From Amphiduros pacificus (lineage: Eukaryota > Annelida > Polychaeta > Phyllodocida > Hesionidae), in contig OX439002.1 of the NCBI GenBank assembly GCA_949316495.1, forward strand, positions 16,238,001 through 16,302,000: 64,000 bases of DNA, written 5' to 3'. A program made the position numbers and the translations under genes. The notes below the pieces were generated by a model that had not been told where the DNA came from, made no database searches, and was given only the letters and a program-made list of their open reading frames with translations. Shown here piece after piece: positions 26,501 to 35,424 of this stretch. Positions within the stretch are counted from its first letter, which is position 1, and every line of letters begins with the position of its first letter.

Positions 26501-29500
26501 AATGTTGTTGATAATTATAGTCCCAATAATTGACAGAAGAAGAAGAAAAAACAAATAAAAAACCCAATGGACAGAATAGTATCAAAACTTTGATTCATAA
26601 AAATATTAAACTTATGATATCTACAAATATCTCTTCTTGTTGGGTATTAATATATCAGAATGTATGGTACCTGGTTAGGATTACTGTTTGGCCTGGCAAA
26701 GAAGACCTCCATCATGGCCACCACAAGGTATGTGATGCCCATCCTCTGTAACACACCAGGGATGCGCAAAGTCCCCAACTTCACATCACCTACAATTAAG
26801 ATTTGCTGCCTGAGACATTGCTATCATATTCCTCATTCAATGTTTAGAACTTTATTTAATGTGAATATGGCTTTTTAAAACATAAGAGATTTAATATTTA
26901 AAAAGAGGAGATTTAATGTACCTTTTTTGCCAGAGTTGCTGAGCATAAGACCAAGACAGACAAGCATGGCAGTCCTTTTGATAACTTTCCAGGCCATGTG
27001 GCGTCGTTTGGTTCCTCTGTCTAGCAAACGATCAAATGACAATGCCATAGATGTGCCCATCATAAAAGTGAACCTAAAAATACAACCATTAATTTATTTT
27101 GTTAATTGATGAAATATGCATCAGGGATGCATCTATTCTTCGACTGTAAAGTATATTCTAATGTGTATTAATGAGACCTTAAAATCAGGATAAAGTCACC
27201 CATGAGCAAACAGGATATACATTATAAGTGTCAACAGAAAACGTTTTCTGAAATAGTAATGGGAAGATATAGTTTGTATGAGAACTTGACATTAACATCT
27301 TATGTACATCCATTACAATTTTCAAGTTTCCAACTGGGGGTCCTAATCTTTTCCAGCAGCTAATCCATATGAGGTCTTTATTTGAGGGTCCTATGTGCCA
27401 GGTTTCAGTAATCTCCATACAAGAAATTGCATGCTGTGCCATTGAAAAGGAGGTCAAGTTCAGCCTTGAGCAAACCCATCTGGACTATTCATAAATATGA
27501 AGTGTTGCAAGATGAAATTTCCAAATACTTTGACACAGCTAGACTCGCATTGATCCTTACAGAATTCCATAACATGAGTACACATAATTAAATTCTGAGA
27601 AAATATGGCCAAATCTAGAGCCAAATCCCTGTGATTTAATTATTGATAAACATGAGACAGGTACAAATATATTTTAAACAAACACTAGTTTGGCATGCAT
27701 TATCTTATATTACCAAGGAAATAAAAGATCTGCAAAAGTAAGTCCATTCCAAGTTGAGTGATACAAAAACCGATATTGACCTCTATAATTTTCTTGCATC
27801 GTGATAAATAAGGTCAATCTGAAAAATAAGAGAGATCATTTGAACAATTAAGATCCGCTTTTCAAGAACATTTACATCATGTTCACTGTTATTTAATAAT
27901 CTATAATTTAAAAATCATCAACACAAGTAGCAAGCTTACAGAGACGGTTTTAAGTGACAAAACACAGAAGTGTGACTCATAAAATTGCAGGTGATATTAA
28001 AAATCTAAAAAGCATCAGAATATCTCACCCTCTAAATGTGTCTAAAGACCTGATTCTAGTGTTTTTGGGTGATATCAGTTTTGATTCTACAGATTTATCT
28101 CCAATTCCTTGATTGGCTGGAATATTAGGATCCTGAAATGGTATTCAAATTTTTCAAAAAATCATCACCAACAAATAACAATAGTCAACAAGCATTTGTT
28201 TTTTTTGTTTTTTTTTTTTTGTTTTTTGTTGTTTTTTTTTTTTGGTTTTTTTTCTGCATGAAGATTGTATACTTATTATAATATACAAATTATGTATCTA
28301 ACTATCAAAGACCAAACATACAGAGTTAACAAGTGCATCTGTGTGCCAGCAGTTCAGAGCAATCAGTATCTTGATGATCATATTGCATCGGTAGAGGCGA
28401 ACGAGAAGCATCCACAGGAGGGATATTATAATAGGCATTGCCAGGGTCACATACAATGCTGAAACATAGAATCTATTGTTTACATTTACAGTAAACAATA
28501 CCTTCTCCACTGCATAGCATATTATTTAGAACTTCACCTTATAGAAACAAGAAACTTATTTAGGAATCGTACTAAAGCAATGCATCCAATACATCTCTAT
28601 CTTTACATACTGATTCTTCACAACTTACTAATGAAACTGTCCTCTGATGAATTTGTACCTGGTTTTAAGTTACATTTATCTCCCTCTTCCTCAAGCGGAT
28701 CAATGTATAAGATATAATCCACATGTTGTTGAAAATGATATTTACTACAAGAGATTACATATTAAATTGCTTGAAGACCAATTGAAAATACCTCAATAAA
28801 TCATTATTTTAATCTTCATCTTGTGAAAAGTGATGAACAATAAACAAAATCTACAGACACAGAGTGAAAATGATGTGAATTTTTACTGAGCAGAATGCAA
28901 AGTTACAGTAATATTCTAATTATGCATTACCTGCAAAGTTGCCCTGAATCATTGCCAATGTTCATCTGTCTATACATAATGGTGCAAGGAAATCGTGAAC
29001 TTATAACTAACGTCAAGTTGGAGTCATCTTCTATGACACCCTGGTTTATATAACTACACTGCAAAAATAGTAAGGGATGTCTTGTCTACCAATTAAATCT
29101 TATATATATATATATATATATATAATTTCAGGATAAAATTACATTCATTTACAGAACTATGGGCAAGGCATTTATTTAATCAACCCTCTACCTTCAGAGA
29201 CAGATGATTTGAGTAAACTTTCATGGTTTATTCTTTTTCAAACTATTTTAGTAATCCAAATACTTTTAGCAATCTTATATATTGAACGGTGACTTACATT
29301 TTGGCACACATCATACTGAGCATAAATGGCTAGTGGCCAGTGCTTTTGTTTTGAGATGACAATCAGTAGAGTTTGGTCCATGCCTAGGTGAGGCTTATCA
29401 TTTGAATGCTGAACCTTTGTTATCATGTTCAGCTCTAAGTCATCCCGAACATGCACCTTAGCATGCTCATATCCTGCCCTGGACACTAAAATAAAAATAC

Positions 29501-30726
29501 TCATCACTAAAATTACATTGCAGTTGTAAAAGCATTTTGTAAATACCTACAGCTTAAGTCAGGATTTATTTTACATGTTAAGCCATTTTGTGAAAAATCA
29601 TCTATATTCTGTACTTTTAAACCCTTAACATGAATAAAAAGTACACACTTTCAATCATTAACAGTCTTTGAGGCAGAAAATGACATCCAATGTATATTTT
29701 ATATGAAATGCTAAATGGGCTTTAAACAAAAACTAAATTTTACAAAGATCATAAACATATATTTTCTTGATTACAAAATACTGCTATATGTGTGGAATGT
29801 AACACATTTTTCAGATATGCAGCCTGAATGCATTGTATTTTATCCAATTTTATCCAGCAGTAAGCACCATGGACACCTCATGATAAACCATTTTATTGTC
29901 ATAATATGGATGTTACAGTACCCACGTGTGTGAATGTTTTTTACGATTGAGAAATGTATTTCATGCTCATCAGTACTAAACAACGAGTTTAATATTAACA
30001 AATGCCACCATTTTGTTGAAACAAAGAATAATACTGACTGAGTAAAAGCTGGCCAAGACGACGAGAAAGACTTGCAGCTTGATTTGATTTGTTAAGATTA
30101 ACAACCTTTTTAGCACTGTCTAGACTATACCAGGTCAGATAGAAGCCTGTCACTACCCAGGTAACACACCACATGGAAACATTGAGAACACATAGAATAA
30201 TGTTTATTGTCTTTCTTCAATTTTCTACGTGCTGAGCATGAAAAAGTGACACACGTTGGGCATCCCTTCTCCAATGGCAGGCCAAATGTGAGGGCGAGAT
30301 GTAAGGCTACTGTAATACATAATGCATAACAGCCAACCGGTTCTACTGCATAATATTGATGAAATAAATGAAGATTTGTCGACAAAACTGGTCACACATT
30401 GTGTAGCTATTATCAGTGATTATCATGTATAATTATATGAATATTAACAGTGGGCATAGACTGCTTGAATAAAACCTTTGAACATCAAAACAGAACAATG
30501 ACGGCAGAGGTTGTGAAAAGTTTGAAGGACTACAAATTACTTCCAATCCGCCAATGTGAGACAGATTCATCCACTTGGTATTCAACCATTATTTCTGTAG
30601 TTTCTGTATTGCAATGTAATTCATTCAATGACATAACTATGTAATATCAGAAATACACTTACCTGATAATACTTCAAATATCAACGGCAGCACAAAATAT
30701 ACACTGGAGGTTAGTTTTGAGCTCAT
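15498..30726 (-). CDS. HGSNAT: Heparan-alpha-glucosaminide N-acetyltransferase, 16 exons, frame broken in the last exon
   Basis: Exons in order: 30726-30663, 29485-29298, 29058-28931, 28744-28659, 28458-28322, 28132-28029, 27818-27714, 27073-26922, 26789-26671, 26460-26336, 26004-25878, 20015-19929, 19572-19498, 19385-19315, 15901-15789, 15671-15498. All have GT/AG borders and matching phases. In the family, this lysosomal multi-pass enzyme moves acetyl from cytosolic acetyl-CoA onto terminal glucosamine of heparan sulfate. Seen here: a signal peptide (1-21), a lumenal domain, a first membrane segment (about 157-178), RSLDTFRG, the YHSTWNGL segment with the presumed catalytic His (about 256), RIPGVLQRMG (330-339), a GPGG then CTGGAAG region, PYDPEGILGT, and LIPVNKNL. 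The length would be 617 residues, near the usual size. The NYGGG motif before the catalytic His is changed to NYRGQ. An extra T at 15612 creates TAG after residue 580 and removes the last helix. This could be a sequence error, an allele or early decay. Confidence 0.93.
16073..16150 (+). repeat. Short dispersed repeat, copy 1
   Basis: The shared core CAGATCAGATTAGGCCCA (with one change in the other copy) and its flanks recur at 20113-20192 in the same orientation. Both lie in HGSNAT introns. The type is unknown. Confidence 0.65.
16727..16781 (+). repeat. (AT)n(GT)n microsatellite
   Basis: A run of AT followed by a run of GT, at the downstream end of the LINE remnant in HGSNAT intron 14. Confidence 0.95.
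16790..18600 (-). mobile_element. Degenerate LINE (endonuclease and reverse transcriptase remnants)
   Basis: Minus-strand translation gives an endonuclease start (HWDCRGLKANRSELDLLIQK, then IICLQER) at about 18.46-18.35 kb. Reverse transcriptase pieces follow at about 17.12-16.80 kb: APGPDQI, PPSWSEATIIPIPKPGKD and ITVAQNGFHER. The order is right for a LINE of the I/Nimb type, but the frames are interrupted repeatedly. It lies in HGSNAT intron 14, in the same orientation as the gene. Confidence 0.7.
20113..20192 (+). repeat. Short dispersed repeat, copy 2
   Basis: Matches 16073-16150 in the same orientation, around the core GATCAGATTAGGCCCA. It lies in HGSNAT intron 11, a few hundred bases before the LINE. 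Confidence 0.65.
20640..23598 (+). mobile_element. CR1/L2-like LINE, nearly complete but inactivated
   Basis: An endonuclease region (about 20.69-21.27 kb) shows SCNVQSI, TETWL, YRPEPSGG and LGDYNFH. The reverse transcriptase (21256-23445) is one long open frame with LLLDLSAAFDTIDHDIL, GVPQGSVLGPILF and YADDTQIY. The end of the endonuclease, including its SDH motif, is missing: compared with the copy at about 54.3 kb, some 70 residues are deleted and the two frames are fused out of register. A frameshift near 23.33 kb separates the conserved C-terminal end, which continues in another frame as FSSISPKLWNALPQNIRE. The 3' end carries TTGTCTGGTATCAGCG and an (ATT)n tail. It lies in HGSNAT intron 11 against the gene's direction. 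The left border is uncertain and no ORF1 is seen. The clade is judged from motif style only. Confidence 0.88.
23632..23645 (-). promoter_or_regulatory. CTCF-like motif in left transposon end (one mismatch)
   Basis: Minus strand reads ACACTAGGGGGCAC, one base away from the recalled animal CTCF core CCASYAGRKGGCRS. Binding is not shown by sequence. Confidence 0.35.
24507..24520 (+). promoter_or_regulatory. CTCF-like motif in right transposon end (one mismatch)
   Basis: CCACCAGAGGACAC fits the recalled core CCASYAGRKGGCRS at 13 of 14 positions. It points away from the motif in the left end. Confidence 0.35.
24552..24820. mobile_element. GC-rich small element with imperfect inverted ends
   Basis: About 270 bases, sharply richer in GC than the flanks. 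The left end GGTTCACACAATTGA pairs with the complement of the right end (GGTGCACACGATTGA). The motif AATCGTGTG or a close form recurs inside. Similar CACGATTG ends bound the GC-rich element at 35425-37314. It abuts the inverted-repeat transposon in HGSNAT intron 11. Open frames in it are GC-rich artefacts. Confidence 0.55.
25112..25316 (+). repeat. Imperfect two-copy direct repeat, about 120 bases
   Basis: Two units share AGTTGAGGTCCC, GGCCTACA, GGGT and CTTGAACACT, and TTAGTTG follows both. A related piece lies in inverted orientation at about 34.93-34.98 kb. Confidence 0.6.
25325..25510 (-). mobile_element. tRNA-derived SINE, 3' part, minus strand
   Basis: The minus strand reads TTGTCATGTCAAGGAC, then ACAATTCAGTGAGGC, AATGACTGAAATAATGTTGA and an (AAAC)n tail. 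This is the same family as 48111-48355 and 7534-7655. It lies in HGSNAT intron 11. Confidence 0.7.
25490..25808 (+). repeat. Degenerate minisatellite, about 25-base units
   Basis: Units of the form GTGAGAGACAGCTGCACAA and variants with AGTTACAACA repeat about a dozen times. The complement of this array recurs at about 33480-33690. Confidence 0.8.
28197..28254 (+). repeat. T-rich tract with interspersed G
   Basis: Runs of T separated by single G or GG, in HGSNAT intron 5. On the gene strand this is an A-rich tract. Confidence 0.9.
29098..29124 (+). repeat. (AT)n microsatellite
   Basis: A short AT run in HGSNAT intron 2. Confidence 0.9.
30241..30372 (-). pseudogene. Relic copy of HGSNAT exon 10 inside intron 1
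   Basis: This stretch repeats exon 10 (26336-26460) with flanking intron on both sides. The minus-strand peptide VALHLALTFGLPLEKGCPT is preserved. About 35 bases in the middle, coding for WPEWLITM and neighbours, are lost. The donor GTATG of exon 10 is here GTGTG. It lies in intron 1, far from the true exon, in the same orientation, and would not fit there in phase or order. It is a dead duplicate from local rearrangement. Confidence 0.85.
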
Positions 30727-30769
30727 CTTCTGCGACTGTAACCCAATATATAAACCACTGTATGATAAT

Positions 30770-31096
30770 ATTCTCCAATATCACCAATCAGCAAGCCCAG
30801 AGAGGTGTTCAAGAGAGGTCTCTAGACCATTTTTAATCCCATTTGCATGAGCTTTTTAAATACCCAACACTTTCAGTGGTAATTCATATTTTATGTATGG
30901 TTATTAAGTCTCCGAAAAAGCTCAATTATTCTTTGGGTGACATAAAATAAAGAATATATATTCACTTTATATCAAACCCGTTTAAATGACCAAACTGAAC
31001 CCTTTAAGAGCTCTATCAACCCCACCAAACTTATTATGGTTGAAATGGAAGAGACCCTGCATATCACCTATCTGGGCTTGCTGATTGGAGAACACT
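30770..31096. mobile_element. Small inverted-repeat element, family 'GGCAAAGCCCAG', copy A
   Basis: The left end TTCTCCAATATCACCAATCA pairs with the right end TGATTGGAGAACAC; CAAGCCCAGA and TCTGGGCTTG also pair. The inside shares its AT-rich core with copy C. Copy A begins about 45 bases upstream of the HGSNAT start codon. Confidence 0.8.
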
Positions 31097-31439
31097 AAAT
31101 ATATGATGGGTAGAGGAGAGCATGTGGGGCGTTTTGACATGCGCAAAAGGAACCACGTGACAATGCCTGGTTGATTAGAAGTGACTGTCAGGGATCATTT
31201 TTCATAAATTTTAGCCTAGAAATAATATATTCAAGTTCGCACCTTAGTTGCAAGAATAAAACTAAATCAATAATCATATCCCAAAGAGTTTTATTTACAC
31301 AATATTTTTTAATTATAACTAAAATGCTACATTGGTAAAAAAAAAAGCAATGTTTATTCAATTATATTATTATTAAAAAGTTTAATATTACTCAAGGCTG
31401 TTTTAAAACTCCATGATTAAGCCTCTAAATATTCAGGTT

Positions 31440-32275
31440 TGAAAGCTATTGAAAAAACTTGTCAATATTATAGTAATCTATTCTAATTTATTCTAATCGA
31501 ATCTATTCTGATTCAGACTAAGTCTGATATATTTTAATCCATTTCTTCTTTTTAATCTAAACTGATTTATTAATCTAAACTCTTCAGACATATTCTAATT
31601 CAATCTATTCTAATCCATTCTTATATGTTCTGTTCTAACCTAATTCATTCTTATCTATTCAAATCCTATTTCTTAAATTATCTAATCCATTCTAATATAT
31701 TCTGATTTATTGTAATCTTTAATCCATTCCAGTCTTTAATCCATTCTAATATAATCTAATCTATTGTCATCTATGCCAACCAAAGCCAATGCAGTCATTG
31801 CTGATCCATTGTATTGCACTCTGTAATATAATTTAATCAGATCTAATTTCTTCTAATCCAATCCTTTCAAATCGAATCTATTCTAATCTAATTCATTCTA
31901 ATTTATCAATTCAAATGTTCTATTCTAATATATTCAATTCAAATGTTCTAAGATAATATAATCTATTCTTGTCCGTTCATGTCTGTATTAATATGATATA
32001 TTCGTACCTATTTTACTATTTATATATTCTATCCTTTTTCAATCTTTACCATTCTAATCTATTTTATCCATTTATCTATTTTTATTCTAATCTCTATTTT
32101 TATTCTGATCTATTCCGTTCTAATCTATTCCATTCTAATTTACTCCATTCTAATATATTCCATTCTAATATATTCTATTTTAATATATTCCATTCTAATA
32201 TATCCTGATCTATTCTCTTTACATCTGTGCTGATATAAATTATTCTAACCTATCCTAATGTAATTTCTTCCTGAC
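31440..32275 (+). repeat. Degenerate pentamer satellite, (TTCTAATCTA)-like
   Basis: About 800 bases built from variants of ATTCTAATCT. The unit is close to the (TCTAA)n tail of the LINE at 40.0-41.8 kb. Open frames here are artefacts of the repeat. Confidence 0.85.
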
Positions 32276-32418
32276 ATGATATTAGGTTTATGCCTTACAC
32301 TTTTATCTACCCCCACTTTACTAGGCCTTTTCTCTCTAATACATTACTTAGCTATAGGCCTACGGCTTATAGTACCAATTGTTACACAATCTGGGTGCTT
32401 ATGAATATTAATGATCTC

Positions 32419-32806
32419 AGATAGGTGATCTGGAGGGGTTTGGAGTCTTTTCTATTTTAATCAAGGAAATGTTTAGTGGAGTTGATAGCACTGTAGTGGA
32501 GTTGATAGTCACCAGCTGCAAAAACCGAGACAAAATTGGACTCGTTTCACCTGCCGTTTAAATGGGTTTGACTCAGTGTTTGCAGCTGGCAACTGTTATC
32601 AAGTGTTTATTTTTTTATTTATTTAATGTCATCTAAAGAATTATCAAGCTTTTACTTTAGATACGATCATACATAAAATATGATTTATCACTGAAAGAGT
32701 TGGGTATTTAAAAATCTCATTCAAACGGGATTATAAATAAAAAACCCAATAAACTCATACCTCTCCAGATCACCTATCTGGGCTTTGCCGATTGGTGATT
32801 GGAGAA
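32419..32806. mobile_element. Small inverted-repeat element, family 'GGCAAAGCCCAG', copy B
   Basis: The left end CAGATAGGTGATCTGGAGG pairs with CTCCAGATCACCTATCTG on the right, which then continues with GGCTTTGCCGATTGGTGATT. The outermost left end is missing. The inside carries an AGCTGCAAAAAC and GCAGCTGGCAAC pair shared with copy C. Confidence 0.8.
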
Positions 32807-33479
32807 GGCCAGGCTACGATGACTTATACGGCAAATCTCCCAAAAAAGCTATAATTTAGGTGGATATTACACATGGCCCTGACTATATTTATACATGATT
32901 TTTTCCAATACCGAGGTGGTATGTATTAGATATTAAATAAAATCTTTGTGATTTTATAAAAGATCAAGATTTTTTTTAAATAATGAGAAACCTTTTTATG
33001 GTATGATTTAGTAGTTGAGTATCCTAACACCGATCTGATATGGTCCTTTAAAAGTCATTATTCTCTGAAAAAACGTTATTTACTTGAATGTCACTCATTT
33101 ATAGTTGGACATTTTGACATCAGTCTCTTCAAAGACTTGCTCCACTTGGTTCCTATATCATCTCACATTATCTCATCTTTTTTATTATACTGCACCTCAA
33201 ACTTTTACATTCTGATTCTATTCAGAATTAATAAAATAGTTCTCAACATTTGTCAAGCTTTTGGTTTCAACATTTGTCAAGCTTTTGGTTTCATGCAACA
33301 AAGTGCAGAAAGTGCTGTAAAATGTATTTTTTCTAAATCCACCCAAAGGAGCATTAATTTGATATTGAAACAAGTGCCTTCGGCTGAGAAGGGATGCAAT
33401 CTTTAACTTCTGCCTCTGTCTCTCAGCTATCCCTCACCCATCTAACCCCTTTGTCCAGATTTCTCTCACTAAATTAATA

Positions 33480-33690
33480 CAAATGTCTCTCACTTTTGTA
33501 TCCTTCCCTCATTTGTGCAGCTACCTGTTGTAACTACATCTCCATTGTGCAGCTATTTCTCCCTTGTGCAGCTGTTACTGTTGCAACTGGGTCTCACTGC
33601 AGCCATTTCTCACTTATGCAGCTATCTTTCTCTCTGTTGTAGCATTCTCTCACTTGTAGTTATTTTACTTGTGGAGCTATCTTTCACTGT
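33480..33690 (-). repeat. Degenerate minisatellite, complement of 25490-25808
   Basis: Units such as TTGTGCAGCTATTTCTC and TTGTAACT are the reverse complement of the array in HGSNAT intron 11. The array ends exactly where transposon copy 2 begins. Confidence 0.75.
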
Positions 33691-33720
33691 TTCAAGGGTT
33701 TTTATGGGTGTTGGTAGTGA

Positions 33721-33734
33721 GTGCCCCCTAGTGG
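33721..33734 (-). promoter_or_regulatory. CTCF-like motif in left transposon end (exact fit)
   Basis: The minus strand reads CCACTAGGGGGCAC, which fits all 14 positions of the recalled CTCF core CCASYAGRKGGCRS. Confidence 0.45.
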
Positions 33735-34564
33735 CAGAGGAGTAAACTACCAAATACTGTACTTGATGGGAATTGGTACATTTACGGTGTAAAAATACAT
33801 TCCCTGTTAAATTAAAAGCATTCATGACATGAATCAATATTTAAACACTACAATATTTGAACTATAAGTTATAATTACAAGTATATTTCTTTCAAAATAG
33901 GTTTTTGTCCTAATTTTCCTTGATGATAGTTTTGATGAGAAATGAAGAAGACAAGCAAATAAGTTCTGCAGATTACACAACAGGAGTAAGCTTGTTTTTA
34001 GCTGTATTTATTTCATTTCATTTGAAATTCACTGTGATCCTAGTGAAACATATTTTCTCATTTTGATTTGTATAATTTGGAAATAAAAAGGAAGTTTGGC
34101 AATCAGATATGTGAAGGGAGGTGAAAAGATTCATATATTTGAAATGATCAAGTGTGTCCTTTTCCTCTATTTTTCTCTTGATGTTTTTGAAAAATAGAAA
34201 ATCTGTTTCACTAGGATCACAGTAAATATTGTTAAGATCAATTTTGCAAAGTTGTTTGGAAATCCACTTTACTATGGTCCCACAATCTGCAGAACTTTTT
34301 CCCTTTAACATTTTGACATGACAAAATAAATTTTGGAGCAGTGACATATTACTACTACTCAATATAATCAAAGAAATTCCATTGTGATTTTGAAATAATA
34401 AATCAATAATTTTATTGCAAAAATGAATACCATAAAATGTCATTTCATGACTTGAAAGTTTTAATGAAAAAGGAACTCTTTTTGACAGTTGAGCATTTTT
34501 CCCATACTTTTTTGAAAATGTTCCATTTTGGCGTAAAAAGAAAGTAGTTCCCACAGAAAATCTG

Positions 34565-34578
34565 CCACCAGAGGACAC
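34565..34578 (+). promoter_or_regulatory. CTCF-like motif in right transposon end (one mismatch)
   Basis: CCACCAGAGGACAC, identical to the motif at 24507-24520 and pointing away from the left-end motif. Confidence 0.35.
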
Positions 34579-34984
34579 TCACTACCAACACCCATGAATA
34601 CCCTTAAATGTGTCTCAACTGTTTCTCACACTCGTGGGGCTGACTGAACAAAATCTGCTATGTTTAGCACCTTGTGTTTCCTGACCATGTTGAGTAAGGA
34701 ATATATGTTTAAAAAAACAAATCTTGGAGTATAATGAAAGGAGTTGTGATGCCGTGGACCGTGCACATGACGCCATAGCAACCCATTGTTTTGAACAATG
34801 GCATAATTTCAAATTTTGAAGCAATGTGTGTTACCGTAAATAAAGGGAGCTTTTTTGAAATATTTAGATTATAAAAATAAGTTTATCATATACTCCAAGG
34901 TCAAATAAATCATATTCCGACTTTTGCAATTTTACCCATACAGGCCCCTTTGTACACAACCTCGCGGGATTTCAGTAACTATTA

Positions 34985-35363
34985 GTGTTCTCCAATCACC
35001 AATCGGCAAAGCCCAGATAGGTGATCTGGAGAGGTCTGAGATTTTTGCTTTTCCTGCATGATCTCGTATAGATGTGATTTTTTAAATACCCAACTGTTTA
35101 AGTGATAATTCACATTTTATGTATGATTATGTCTAAAATCTCACAAAAAAGCTTGATTATTCTTTGGATAACATTAAATAAAGAAAATATAAATACTTGA
35201 TAATAATCTCCAGCTGCAAAAACTGAGTCAAACGGGTTTACCAGTTTTTTGCAGCTGGCAACTTTTTTCTTCACTAGAGCTCAATCAATTCCACCAAACT
35301 TTTCTTTGGTTGTAATTGGTGGAGACCATGGACGTTCAACAAACCCCTCCAGATCACCTATCT
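34985..35363. mobile_element. Small inverted-repeat element, family 'GGCAAAGCCCAG', copy C
   Basis: The left end GTGTTCTCCAATCACCAATC, then GGCAAAGCCCAGATAGGTG, pairs on the right only up to CTCCAGATCACCTATCT, where the element stops. The lost right tip is replaced by GC-rich sequence leading into the element at 35425. The inside matches copies A and B. Confidence 0.8.
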
Positions 35364-35424
35364 CGCCACCGTCTCGACCACCCACCCTCTCCACCATCGA
35401 CGATACCGCCACTGATGTGTCTTT

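Larger units (their letters stand above)
33691..34607. mobile_element. Inverted-repeat DNA transposon, copy 2 (non-autonomous)
   Basis: Same family and orientation as 23603-24549, with ends TTCAAGGGTTTTTATGGGTG and CACCCATGAATACCCTTAA. On the minus strand 34578-34018 is open over 186 codons, from within the right end inward. The predicted peptide shows no transposase or zinc-finger motif that I recognise, and most differences from copy 1 change amino acids. It is more likely a relic or chance frame than a working gene. Confidence 0.85.

Noticed and set aside
28298-28510. Stand-alone small membrane protein on the minus strand
   Set aside because: The hydrophobic part is exon 5 of HGSNAT; the flanking codons are intron.
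30125-30385. Second HGSNAT-like coding exon
   Set aside because: It is a deleted copy of exon 10 in the wrong place, with a changed donor; listed as a relic.
31969-32208. 79-codon Phe/Tyr/Ser/Asn-rich frame
   Set aside because: It translates the pentamer satellite.
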